Below, in pieces: positions 42,915 through 51,653 of a DNA stretch of 64,000 nt. The translations under genes and the position numbers were made by a program. The stretch comes from Chloroflexi bacterium UBA4733 (lineage in GTDB: Bacteria > Chloroflexota > UBA4733). The stretch's first letter is position 1, and each line of letters starts with the position of its first letter. The notes under the pieces are model-generated. The model saw only the letters and a program-made list of their open reading frames with translations, ran no database searches and was not told the DNA's origin. The stretch spans positions 15,103 through 79,102 of the forward strand of contig DHIZ01000164.1 in the NCBI GenBank assembly GCA_002404055.1, in the 5' to 3' direction.

Positions 42915-43197
42915 CAGACACGCGATCGGACACGCTACCACCACCTGGCAACATTACGCCCGTCGGGTACGGAGGACGCTTCGCTCCAACCATCCAGTCC
43001 CACAGGCTGCCGTCCTTGGAATTGCAGGGAAGGTTTCTCCCGTCAGAGGAAAACCTGGCGAGTAGTGCGAGCCGGAAGGGGTTCCTTCTCCGCACCCGAT
43101 GGGCCGTGGACGGTAGTAGTCGTTTCCGCAGCAGGCCGTACACTGTGCGTACTGCGGGTGCAGCAGCACGTGGGCAGCGCACGAAGGAGTACGTGTG

Positions 43198-43773
43198 ATG
43201 GCCGTGACAACGGAGCGGCGCTTTAGCGTCGATGACCTGATCGCCTTCCCCGACGATGGCAAGCGACGGGAGCTGGTCGACGGGCGCATCGTGGAGTGGG
43301 ACGTGACGACGCTACGGCATGGCTTTCTGACGGCGTTGCTGGTAGAGGTGCTCAGCGCTTTTGTCCGGCAGCACCGACTCGGCCTTGTCGCGACCACCGA
43401 TGCCCTCATCCGCATCCTGGGCAGTCGTTACCATGCACGCGGCGGTGACATTGCCTACTTCGCCCACGGTCGCCTGCCAGAAGACCTCGACGCCGCCAGC
43501 GCCGACATCGCGCCGGATTTCGTAGTCGAGGTGCTCTCGCCCTCCGACCGGGAAGATGAGGTGCAGGCCAAGATTCACGACTGGCTGCGTGCCGGCGTGC
43601 GTCTGCTCTGGTACGTCGACCCGGCGACCGGCATCACCGCCGTGTACCGTCAGGATGGCGGCGGGATCGTGGGTCCGGAGGAACAACTGGACGGCGGTGA
43701 CGTGCTCCCTGGTTTCTCTATTCGGCTACGTGATCTCCTCGATGAGCTGGCGACGGAGCAGCAGCGGCGATAG
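43198..43773 (+). CDS. Uma2 family endonuclease-fold protein
   Basis: 191 residues from ATG 43198, with AAGGAG eight bases upstream. It has the DUF820/Uma2 plan: SVDDLIAFPDDGKRRELVDGRIVEW, a helical segment, GGDIAYFAHGR, and the PD-(D/E)XK-like core DIAPDFVVEVLSPSDREDEVQAKIHDWLRAG, then LLWYVDPATG. The Asp in PDFVVEVLSPSD with the later K/E residues is the putative active site. Family activity is not established in vivo. It stands alone with a divergent second Uma2 gene at 47.7 kb. Confidence 0.93.
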   Translation: MAVTTERRFSVDDLIAFPDDGKRRELVDGRIVEWDVTTLRHGFLTALLVEVLSAFVRQHRLGLVATTDALIRILGSRYHARGGDIAYFAHGRLPEDLDAASADIAPDFVVEVLSPSDREDEVQAKIHDWLRAGVRLLWYVDPATGITAVYRQDGGGIVGPEEQLDGGDVLPGFSIRLRDLLDELATEQQRR

Positions 43774-43872
43774 CCAACCGGGGCCGCCGGATCGGCGGAA
43801 TCGGTATACTCTTGGCTAGGACTTGGTCGTTCCCCTATTCAACGAATACCGGCAGACGGGACTGGATTGCTG

Positions 43873-44172
43873 ATGCGAAATGCTCCTTCCGCCTTGATCT
43901 CTGAAGCCGAGGCCGACAAGATCGGCGTGTCCGCACTTGTTCGACAGGCCGAGGCTGGTCACGACCACGTCGTGCTCCGGAACGACAAGCCTGTCGCGGC
44001 GGTTGTAGGCATCAGCCGGTTGGAGGAGATCGACCGGCTGGAGGATGACCTGCTGGACATTTGCCTCGCCTCGGCCCGGATGCTCACCACCGGCGAATCC
44101 CGCCATGCGCTGGGGACGGTACTGGAACAGTTCGGCTACACGCGACAGCAACTGCGGGAGACCGCGGACTGA
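43873..44172 (+). CDS. Phd/YefM-like antitoxin
   Basis: 99 residues from ATG 43873. The N-terminal half reads ISEAEADKIGVSALVRQAEAGHDHVVLRNDKPVAAVVGISRLEEI, the standard Phd/YefM DNA-binding fold. The tail (CLASARMLTTGESRHALGTVLEQFGYTRQQL) would bind a toxin. No RelE, Doc or other toxin is next to it; instead an ABC exporter frame begins within it. It may repress the exporter genes or be an orphan. Confidence 0.82.
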   Translation: MRNAPSALISEAEADKIGVSALVRQAEAGHDHVVLRNDKPVAAVVGISRLEEIDRLEDDLLDICLASARMLTTGESRHALGTVLEQFGYTRQQLRETAD

Positions 44173-45923
44173 ATGCCGGTTCGGGCAACCTGCTCGGCCG
44201 CTACCTACGGCCGCAGGCGGCGCGGGTCGCTCTGCTGGCGGCATTGCTGCTCGCCAACATCGCGCTGCAACTCATCAACCCGCAGTTCTTGCGCGCCTTC
44301 ATCGACGGAGCCCAGGCCGCAGCGCCGCTGCGCACCTTGTTCGTTGCCGCTCTGTCCTATCTGGGCGTCGCCATCCTCAGCCAGGTCTCCTCGGTTGCCG
44401 AGACCTACCTGGCTGAGCAGGTCGGCTGGATCGCCACCAACGGGCTGCGCGCCGACCTCACCCTGCACTGCCTGTCGCTGGACATGGCGTTCCACAAACA
44501 ACACACGCCCGGTGAACTGATCGAACGCGTCGATGGCGACATCAGCGCGCTCGCCAACTTCTTCTCACGCTTCGTCATCGCCATCCTGGGCAACCTGCTA
44601 TTAATGCTCGGAGTGCTGGCGCTGGTCTTTGGCATCGACTGGCGCATCGGCCTGGCCCTCTCCATCCTGACGGCGCTCGGCTTCGTCGCTGCCAACGGCT
44701 TGCGCGACCGTGCAGTGCCGCACTGGGCCGCCGCCCGTCAGGCCAGCGCCGACCTCTACGGCTTCCTGGAAGAACGGCTAGGCGGCACGGAAGACCTGCG
44801 CGCCAACGGGGCGACCGCCTATGCAATGCGCCGACTCGCTGTGTATCTGCGCGCGGTGCTCCAGCACCAACGCCTGGCCAGCGTCGTCGGCGGCGCCGCC
44901 TGGAGCACCCTCAACCTGCTCTTCGCCTGTGGCCTCGCTGCCGTCTTCGTCCTGGGCGCCTCTCGCTACCACGCCGGCGCGCTCAGCATCGGCACCATCT
45001 ACCTCGTGCTCTACTACACTCAGATGCTCCAGCGTCCGCTGGAGCAGATCAATCGCCAGATGCAGGATTTTCAGCGTGCCGCCGCCGGCATCGCCCGCAT
45101 CCTCGCCCTCTTCGCCGAGCAAGCGATCCTGCGCGACGGTCCCGGCGCCGCCTTCCCGGCCGGTCCGCTGGCCGTCGCCGTCGATGACGTGACCTTTCGT
45201 TACGACGAGGGGGAGCCGGTGCTGCAGGGCCTCTCCTTTCAGCTCGCACCCGGCCAGGTGCTGGGGGTGCTGGGGCGCACCGGCAGCGGCAAGACCTCCC
45301 TCTCCCGCCTGCTCACCCGCCTCTACGACCCCGACGCCGGGAGCGTCCGCGTCGGCGGCGTTGATCTGCGTGACGCTACCCTGGCGCAAGTACGCCGGCA
45401 TGTCGGCATGGTGACGCAGGACGTGCAACTCTTCCGGGCCAGCGTGCGCGACAACCTGACCTTCTTCAATCCCGCCATCGACGATGAGCGCCTGCGCGAC
45501 GCGCTGCACGACGTCGGGCTGTGGACCTGGTACGAGGCGCTGCCCCATGGCCTGGAGAGCATCCTGGCCGCCGATGCGCTCTCCGCAGGCGAGGCGCAAT
45601 TGCTGGCCCTCGCCCGCGCCTTTCTGGCGGAGCCGGGCCTGGTCATCCTCGACGAGGCCTCGTCGCGTCTGGACCCTGCCACCGAAGCCAAAATCGAGCA
45701 GGCTGTGGACCGCCTGTTGCGCCACCGCACCGCCGTCATTATCGCCCACCGGCTGGACACCGTGCGCCGGGCTGACCAGATCATGGTGCTGGAGGAGGGG
45801 CGCGTGGTGGAACACGGTCAACGCCGGCGCCTGCTGGCCGACCCGGCCTCCCAGTTCGCCCGGTTGCTCCGAGAGCACGCCGCGGCGGGGCAGCCGGCGC
45901 CGGTCAGCGTCGAAGGGGGCTGA
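44061..45923 (+). CDS. ABC exporter half-transporter (first of an asymmetric pair)
   Basis: The reading frame runs to 45923. The TMD has six helices (for example RVALLAALLLANIALQLIN, LGVLALVFGIDWRIGLALSIL) and the NBD has Walker A LGRTGSGKTSLSRL, Q-loop MVTQDVQL, signature LSAGE, Walker B VILDEASSRLD and switch His IIAHRL. The only ATG/GTG/TTG in frame upstream is the TTG at 44061, inside the antitoxin gene; the natural TGA-ATG junction at 44170-44175 is in another frame, so the start is unsure (CTG at 44169 gives ~584 residues). LSAGE replaces LSGGQ. It probably forms a heterodimer with the next protein. Confidence 0.88.
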   Translation: MPRLGPDAHHRRIPPCAGDGTGTVRLHATATAGDRGLNAGSGNLLGRYLRPQAARVALLAALLLANIALQLINPQFLRAFIDGAQAAAPLRTLFVAALSYLGVAILSQVSSVAETYLAEQVGWIATNGLRADLTLHCLSLDMAFHKQHTPGELIERVDGDISALANFFSRFVIAILGNLLLMLGVLALVFGIDWRIGLALSILTALGFVAANGLRDRAVPHWAAARQASADLYGFLEERLGGTEDLRANGATAYAMRRLAVYLRAVLQHQRLASVVGGAAWSTLNLLFACGLAAVFVLGASRYHAGALSIGTIYLVLYYTQMLQRPLEQINRQMQDFQRAAAGIARILALFAEQAILRDGPGAAFPAGPLAVAVDDVTFRYDEGEPVLQGLSFQLAPGQVLGVLGRTGSGKTSLSRLLTRLYDPDAGSVRVGGVDLRDATLAQVRRHVGMVTQDVQLFRASVRDNLTFFNPAIDDERLRDALHDVGLWTWYEALPHGLESILAADALSAGEAQLLALARAFLAEPGLVILDEASSRLDPATEAKIEQAVDRLLRHRTAVIIAHRLDTVRRADQIMVLEEGRVVEHGQRRRLLADPASQFARLLREHAAAGQPAPVSVEGG

Positions 45924-45926
45924 GCG

Positions 45927-47711
45927 ATGCCCGTCTGGTGGTTTATGCTGCGGCTGATCCGCTTCCGGCCGGGGCTGTACGCCCTCAGTGCGACCCTGGC
46001 CAGCTTCCTGGGCTACCTCCTGCCGCTGGCGCCCGGCGCCATCATCCGGCGCTTCCTCGACGAGCTCTCCGGCAACGCACCGGCCGGGCCAAGCCTGTGG
46101 AGTCTGGTCGCGCTGCTCATGGCCGCCACCGTCGCACGCATCGCCACCATGTCCGGCGCCAGTTGGGCAGAGACGACGCTGGACCTCACCACCGGCGCCC
46201 TGCTCCGTACCAACATCTTCGTCAGCATCCTGAAGCAGCCGGGGGCGCGCGCCGTACCGTCATCCCCCGGCGAGGCGATCAGCAGGCTGCGCGACGACGC
46301 TCAGGCGATAGAGCGCTTCATCGGCTGGACGCTCGACCCGTTGGGTGAGATCAGCGTCGTGGTGATCGCCCTGACCGTGCTGGTGCGCATCAACGCCGCC
46401 ATCACGCTGGCCGTGCTGGCGCCGATGGTCGGCGTGATCACGACGGTGCATCTGCTGCGCCAGCGCATCGAGCGTTACCACCAGGCGGCGCAGGCAGCGA
46501 CCGGCGACATCACCGGCCTGCTGGGCGAGCTCTTCGGCTCGGTGCAGGCGATCAAGCTGGCTGGCGCCGAACGGCGCGTGGTGACCTACTTTGCGCGGAT
46601 CAACGAGGCCTGGCGGGCGGTGACGGTGCGCGACCGGCTCTTCAACGAGCTGCTCAGCGCGGTGTCGGTGAACGCCGCCAGCCTCGGTACGGGGCTGATC
46701 CTGCTGCTGGCGGCGCAGGCGTTGCGGGCCGGAACCTTCACGGTGGGCGACTTCGCCCTCTTCACCCTCTACCTGCAATGGTTGGCTCAGGTCACCAGCA
46801 TGTTCGGCTACTTCCTCACCCAGTACCGCCAGGCCGGCGTCTCCTTTACGCGCATGCTGGCTCTGTTGCCGGGTGCGCCGCCAGCACAACTGGTTGAACA
46901 CCGGCCGGTGTACCCGAGCGAATCGCAGGCGCCGCTGCCCGCGCCGATCAAGGCGCCGGCCGACCGCCTGGTTTCGCTAGAGGCGAGGGGTCTCACTTTC
47001 CGCCACGCCGGCTCGACGGGCGGCATTGCCGGGATCAACCTGCGGCTGACGCGCGGCTCGCTGACTGTCGTCACCGGCCGCATCGGCGCCGGTAAGACGA
47101 CGCTGCTGCGCGCGTTGCTCGGTCTGCTGCCGATGGACAGCGGCGAGATTCGCTGGAACGGCGAACTGGTCACGGACCCGGGCGGCTGGTTCATCCCGCC
47201 ACGCGCCGCCTACACGCCGCAGGTACCCCGGCTGTTCAGCGAAACGCTGCGCGACAACCTGCTACTCGGCCTGCCGGAGCAGCGCGTCGACCTGCCAGGC
47301 GCTATCCACGCGGCGGTTCTGGAGCGCGACATCGCAGCATTAGACTTTGGGTTGGATACGCTGGTGGGGCCACGTGGCGTCCGCCTCTCCGGCGGCCAGG
47401 TCCAGCGCGCCGCGGCGGCGCGTATGTTCGTGCGCGACCCCGAACTGCTGGTCGTGGACGATCTCTCCAGCGCGCTGGACGTGGAGACGGAGCGTGTACT
47501 ATGGGAACGGCTCGCCGCACGCGGCGATGCCACCGTGCTGGCAGTCTCCCACCGCCGCGCCGCACTGCGCCGCGCCGACCAGATCATCGTCCTCAAGGAC
47601 GGGCGGCTGGAAGCTGTCGGCACGCTGGACGAGTTACTGCGCGATTGCGACGAGATGCGGCGGCTGTGGGCGGGAGAACTGGCAGCGGCAGACAGGAGTG
47701 AACCACGCTAA
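45927..47711 (+). CDS. ABC exporter half-transporter with degenerate catalytic site
   Basis: 594 residues, three bases after its partner. The TMD (residues 1-310) has six helices. The NBD has Walker [17 protein letters not shown], signature [15 protein letters not shown], Walker [13 protein letters not shown], and the switch His AVSHRRAAL. The Walker B pair is DD instead of DE, so the catalytic Glu is missing, while the partner has DE. The set suggests an asymmetric heterodimer with one degenerate ATP site. The substrate is unknown. It ends by overlapping the 3' end of a convergent Uma2 gene by four bases. Confidence 0.92.
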   Translation: MPVWWFMLRLIRFRPGLYALSATLASFLGYLLPLAPGAIIRRFLDELSGNAPAGPSLWSLVALLMAATVARIATMSGASWAETTLDLTTGALLRTNIFVSILKQPGARAVPSSPGEAISRLRDDAQAIERFIGWTLDPLGEISVVVIALTVLVRINAAITLAVLAPMVGVITTVHLLRQRIERYHQAAQAATGDITGLLGELFGSVQAIKLAGAERRVVTYFARINEAWRAVTVRDRLFNELLSAVSVNAASLGTGLILLLAAQALRAGTFTVGDFALFTLYLQWLAQVTSMFGYFLTQYRQAGVSFTRMLALLPGAPPAQLVEHRPVYPSESQAPLPAPIKAPADRLVSLEARGLTFRHAGSTGGIAGINLRLTRGSLTVVTGRIGAGKTTLLRALLGLLPMDSGEIRWNGELVTDPGGWFIPPRAAYTPQVPRLFSETLRDNLLLGLPEQRVDLPGAIHAAVLERDIAALDFGLDTLVGPRGVRLSGGQVQRAAAARMFVRDPELLVVDDLSSALDVETERVLWERLAARGDATVLAVSHRRAALRRADQIIVLKDGRLEAVGTLDELLRDCDEMRRLWAGELAAADRSEPR

Positions 47712-48544
47712 CCGCGGCTGCCTTCCTTCCGGTAACGCTCCAACTCTCGACGCAACCGCTCGATCTCCTCCTCGGCACGACGCAACTCCTCTTCGGCACG
47801 CTGACGCTCGGTCTCAGCACGGCGTTGCTCGGCCCCGGCGCGTTGGCGATTCTCCTCCATGGCCCGCCGGAGATCCTCCTCAACACGGAGTTGCTCGGCC
47901 TCAGCCCGTTGGCGAGCAACCTCCGCCTGCTCCGGCGTGAACAAGAGCCGGCCTTCCGGCGTTTGCCCTTGCAACAGCCGCCCGTTCACCAGCAGGTTTA
48001 GCCCCAACACCGCACTCCAAAGCCGCCCATCATCATCCGGCAACCAGGGCACAAAAGCGCCGGATTCGTCGCGTCGGTAGCCTTCCAAGGTCGATGGGGT
48101 ATCGTCGCGGGGCGTGAACAAGGCATACTCCTGCACCGCCATCATGCGGTAGGCTGTGTACTTCTCCTCCTGGTCTCGCGTCGTGCTGGAGGGCGACACC
48201 ACCTCCAGCACGAACGGCGGGAACTGCCCCTCGGCCTCGGCGTCGAAGGAACTGCGCGGGTGCTCCGGCACGAAGGCCACAAAGGTGTCCGGCGAGAGCA
48301 CCCGCTTGCGCGCCAGCCCTGGCCAGGCAAACTGGATGGGCAGCATGCTGGCCACGAACCAAGGCAATTCCCGCTCGTGGGCGTAGTTGCGCAGGCTGTG
48401 GGCGAAGCCCGACGCTGACCAGAACTGCAAGTCCCCCATCACCATCCAGGGTGCATCCTTCGTGTCGTCTTCCAGAAAGTACATAAACAGGAAGTCCGTT
48501 TGCTCTTGCGTCCAGCGCGGCGGCCAGGGCGCGGTTGCGATCAC
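47708..48544 (-). CDS. Uma2 family protein with C-terminal coiled coil
   Basis: About 278 residues from the GTG at 48544, chosen because AAGGAGAGG lies before it; the open frame extends to 48709. The Uma2 core has [63 protein letters not shown] long Glu/Arg-rich coiled coil (about 205-275, [20 protein letters not shown]) follows, common in the large Uma2 proteins. Putative PD-(D/E)XK fold; role unknown. Confidence 0.9.
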   Translation of the reverse strand: MIATAPWPPRWTQEQTDFLFMYFLEDDTKDAPWMVMGDLQFWSASGFAHSLRNYAHERELPWFVASMLPIQFAWPGLARKRVLSPDTFVAFVPEHPRSSFDAEAEGQFPPFVLEVVSPSSTTRDQEEKYTAYRMMAVQEYALFTPRDDTPSTLEGYRRDESGAFVPWLPDDDGRLWSAVLGLNLLVNGRLLQGQTPEGRLLFTPEQAEVARQRAEAEQLRVEEDLRRAMEENRQRAGAEQRRAETERQRAEEELRRAEEEIERLRRELERYRKEGSRG

Positions 48545-48717
48545 TGCCTCGTCCTCTCCTTGGCGGGCCGGCAGGGCCGGGGCGAGTGGCGGCCACCCAG
48601 CCGAACCCGCTGCCCGCAGTATATCGCCGAGGCGCGCCGGTACGGGATATGATCCGCACGACCAGCGAATGTGCGAACATGCTCGCCTGGTGACGTGACG
48701 AGGAGACAAAAAGGGGG

Positions 48718-49710
48718 ATGGGCATGCAGGATATCAGAGAACTACTGGCATCCAACACGGAGACGGCGCCATGGTTGGAACGGCTTGAGTCCCTGGGTTC
48801 TCCGGACTGCGCTATTGTCCTACCCACGGCCGACGAGCTGCCCTCGGTTCTGCTGACGCTGGCGGTACCACACGAGGATATCAATGACCTCGTCGCGCTG
48901 CTGCCGTCACGAGAGCGCTCGCCGGACATCTGGTGGCTGCTGGAGCGCTGCGCCGCCGGGTTGGTGCGGACGATGGGCGCCGTCGATGGGTCTCCCCCGT
49001 TCCTCGCGCTGCCGCCCGCCATTGGCGCGCTGCATCGCTACTTCTACGTCTACGTCTTGCTGGCGGCGCTGCCGCGCGTGCAGGCGTTCCACCGCGCCAG
49101 GGGTATCCCGGACGACGTGTCCCGCCTGACCCTGGCCGACCTTGGCCGCAACATGGCAGTACACCGCCAGCTTCGTGGTACGGGTGGCCTGGACGGCGCC
49201 TGGCTCCGGCTGCACTTCCAGGGCGCACTCTACGACCTCGGCCGGCTACAGTTCCAGCGCGGGAAGCTCGGCAATCGCACTGGCCTGGCGATCACGGCGG
49301 CGGGCCTGCCGTATGGACCGGGCGACCCCACCCTGGCCGTCCACGTTCCTGAGTTCTACGGACCACTGACGCCGCCCGCCTGCGATGCATCTTTTGTACG
49401 CGCCGTGCAGTTCTTCGCCCGCCACTTCCCCGAGGAAACCTACGACCTTGCCTTCTGCCACTCCTGGTTGCTGGACGACCAGCTCGGCGAGTACCTCCCG
49501 GAAGACTCCAACATCATCCGTTTTCAGCGTCGCTTCCGGCACGCCTACACGCCAGAAGCGAACGATGACGGGATCATTCGCTTTGTTTTCGGCCGGCTCA
49601 AGCCAGCATTGGACGACCTGCCTCAGCGCACCACGCTGGAGCGCGCCATCGTCGACCACCTGAAGACCGGCCGCCACTGGCACGGCGGCGCCGGTTGGCT
49701 CCGGCTCTGA
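48718..49710 (+). CDS. acyltransferase-like protein (N-acyltransferase / GNAT-like)
   Basis: 330 residues from GTG/ATG 48718-48724. The first third is helical (DIRELLASN, DLVALLPSRERSPDIWWLLERC). The middle contains SRLTLADLGRNMAVHRQLRG, then LHFQGALYDLGRLQFQRGKLG, PTLAVHVPEFYGPLTPPACDASFVRAVQFFARHFPEE, and then AFCHSWLLDDQLGEYLPEDSNIIRFQRRF. I recall this order as the NAT_N plus GNAT-like C-terminal acyltransferase proteins of actinobacteria. The active residues are not certain. It is 50 bp upstream of the ABC exporter pair, in the same direction, so it may tailor whatever is exported. The acyl donor and acceptor are unknown. Confidence 0.6.
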   Translation: MGMQDIRELLASNTETAPWLERLESLGSPDCAIVLPTADELPSVLLTLAVPHEDINDLVALLPSRERSPDIWWLLERCAAGLVRTMGAVDGSPPFLALPPAIGALHRYFYVYVLLAALPRVQAFHRARGIPDDVSRLTLADLGRNMAVHRQLRGTGGLDGAWLRLHFQGALYDLGRLQFQRGKLGNRTGLAITAAGLPYGPGDPTLAVHVPEFYGPLTPPACDASFVRAVQFFARHFPEETYDLAFCHSWLLDDQLGEYLPEDSNIIRFQRRFRHAYTPEANDDGIIRFVFGRLKPALDDLPQRTTLERAIVDHLKTGRHWHGGAGWLRL

Positions 49711-49760
49711 GCGAGAGCACCTGCCCAGTTCGCGCAACTACCAAAGAGGGGAATACCACA

Positions 49761-51653
49761 GTGTCGGCTCGCACCGAACGACGACGAGGTCAGGCCTTGC
49801 TTGGGCGCATTCGCCCGGCTCTTTCCCTCTGGCGGCGCACGCTGGTACTCATCTTCGCGGCAGCGCCGCGCCAGGCGGCAGCCATGGCTGCCATCATGCT
49901 GTTGCAAGCCTTCTTGCCCGTGGGCACGCTCTGGGCGTCACGCGGCGTGGTCAACGCCGCCGCCCGGGCGGTTGGGCTGGCTGGGCCGGCGACGGGCGAC
50001 GGTGGGCTGCCGCTCGGGACCTGGGTCGGCCTCGCTATGGCCCTGATTATCGCCCAGCAACTCCTGGCGCCGTTCTTCCAGGCCGCGCAGGAATCGGCCA
50101 GTGATCGACTAACCATCCACGTCAACGGCGAGCTAATCGCTGCCGCCAATCGTTGGCGCGGCCTCGCCCGCTACGAGGACCCGGTGCTCGCCGATCACCT
50201 CGCTCTCGCCCGCACCAACGCCGCCAATGGCCCGGTGTCCATGCTCACCAGTGCCGGCAATTGCCTCCAGGCCGTGTTTTTCATCGCCGCCATGGGCACG
50301 GTGCTCTGGCGGCTGCAGCCGCTTGTCCCCTTGCTCCTCGTCCTGGCCCACATCCCCGAGGCGCTCCAGGAGGACCATTACGGTCAGATGATGGCGAACA
50401 GTATGGAGACGGAGAGTTCACAAGGGAGGAAACTCGGCAGCTACGTCGACGCAGTGGTTGCGGCAGGTCCGGCCAAAGACGTCCGGCTGTACGACCTTGG
50501 CTCCTTTTTCGTCGGCCTGTATGCCGGCGTCTTCGGGCGCATGACAGCCGACATCTGGACGCTACGCCGGCGGCTGCTGGCGAGGATGACAGCGGCGCAG
50601 GCGCTCTCAGGCGGCATGGCAGCCGCGGTCTATCTATACGCCGTCCATCGCGTCCTCGCTGGCGGCTTCAGCTTGGGTGACCTGGTGCTCTTCGGCGGCG
50701 CCCTGGCCCAGATGGAAGGCTCCCTGGTCGCCATGGGCACGTATGCCGGCCTCTTCGGCTGGTACTTCGCCTGGCTGCCCAGCCTGTTCGCGGTGCTCGA
50801 CATGGGGCCGGATTTGCCGGTCCCGCCGCCGGAGCGGGCAGTGCCGGCGCCGAGGCCCGTTCGCTCCGGGCTCGTCCTCGACCATGTCTCTTTCCGCTAT
50901 CCAGGCACGACCGCGACAGTGCTGCACGACATCTCGCTCACTTTGCGTCCTGGCGAGCAGTTGGCGCTGGTCGGGCGCAACGGCGCCGGCAAGACGACGC
51001 TCGTCAAGCTGCTCGCCCGCCTCTACGACCCGACCGAGGGAAGGATCACACTGGACGGTATCGACCTGCGCGACTACGACCTGGACGACCTGCGCCGTGA
51101 GATCGCCGCCGTCTTCCAGGACTTCGTCTCCTACCAACTCACTGCCCAGGAGAATATCGGCCTTGGCGATATAACCCATCTGGATGACCTTGCTCGGGTA
51201 GCGGCCGCCACGCGCAAAGGCGGAGCAGCATCCTTGATCGACGAGTTACCGGACGGCTTTGCCACGCGCCTGGGGAGCCAGGGCGGCGGGGCGGGTACGC
51301 GCACGCGGCTGCTCTCCGGCGGCCAGTGGCAGAAGATCGCCTTGAGTCGTGCCTTCATGCGTCAAGCCCAACTGCTCATCCTCGACGAGCCAACCGCTGC
51401 CTTAGACGTGCAGGCAGAGTACGACGTGTATCGGCGCTTCGCCGAACTGACGGAGGGGGCGATGACGGTGCTGGTGAGCCACCGCTTCTCCACAGTGCGC
51501 ATGGCCACGCACATCTGCTATCTGGAGGAAGGCAGGCTGGCAGAAGAGGGCACGCACGAGGAGTTAATGCGACGCGATGGCGGCTACGCCCAGCTCTACC
51601 GCCTCCAGGCGGAGTTGTACCGGGACGCCGGGGATGAGGAGATGCGGCGATGA
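49761..51653 (+). CDS. ABC exporter half-transporter A1
   Basis: 630 residues from GTG 49761, after AAAGAGGGG. The TMD spans about 25-330, opening PALSLWRRTLVLIFAAAPRQ and MLLQAFLPVGTLWASRG. The NBD (about 370-615) is complete: Walker A LVGRNGAGKTTLVKLLAR, Q-loop AVFQDF, signature LLSGGQWQKIAL, Walker B LLILDEPTAALD, switch His VLVSHRFST. It overlaps the following half-transporter by four bases (ATGA), so they form a heterodimer. It is a close paralogue of the gene at 56.5 kb. The lipid- or peptide-type substrate is not decided by sequence. Confidence 0.93.
   Translation: MSARTERRRGQALLGRIRPALSLWRRTLVLIFAAAPRQAAAMAAIMLLQAFLPVGTLWASRGVVNAAARAVGLAGPATGDGGLPLGTWVGLAMALIIAQQLLAPFFQAAQESASDRLTIHVNGELIAAANRWRGLARYEDPVLADHLALARTNAANGPVSMLTSAGNCLQAVFFIAAMGTVLWRLQPLVPLLLVLAHIPEALQEDHYGQMMANSMETESSQGRKLGSYVDAVVAAGPAKDVRLYDLGSFFVGLYAGVFGRMTADIWTLRRRLLARMTAAQALSGGMAAAVYLYAVHRVLAGGFSLGDLVLFGGALAQMEGSLVAMGTYAGLFGWYFAWLPSLFAVLDMGPDLPVPPPERAVPAPRPVRSGLVLDHVSFRYPGTTATVLHDISLTLRPGEQLALVGRNGAGKTTLVKLLARLYDPTEGRITLDGIDLRDYDLDDLRREIAAVFQDFVSYQLTAQENIGLGDITHLDDLARVAAATRKGGAASLIDELPDGFATRLGSQGGGAGTRTRLLSGGQWQKIALSRAFMRQAQLLILDEPTAALDVQAEYDVYRRFAELTEGAMTVLVSHRFSTVRMATHICYLEEGRLAEEGTHEELMRRDGGYAQLYRLQAELYRDAGDEEMRR

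Noticed and set aside
44778..45878. A 366-codon minus-strand frame opposite the first ABC exporter
   Set aside because: The plus strand has complete Walker A/B and signature motifs; the antisense frame has none.
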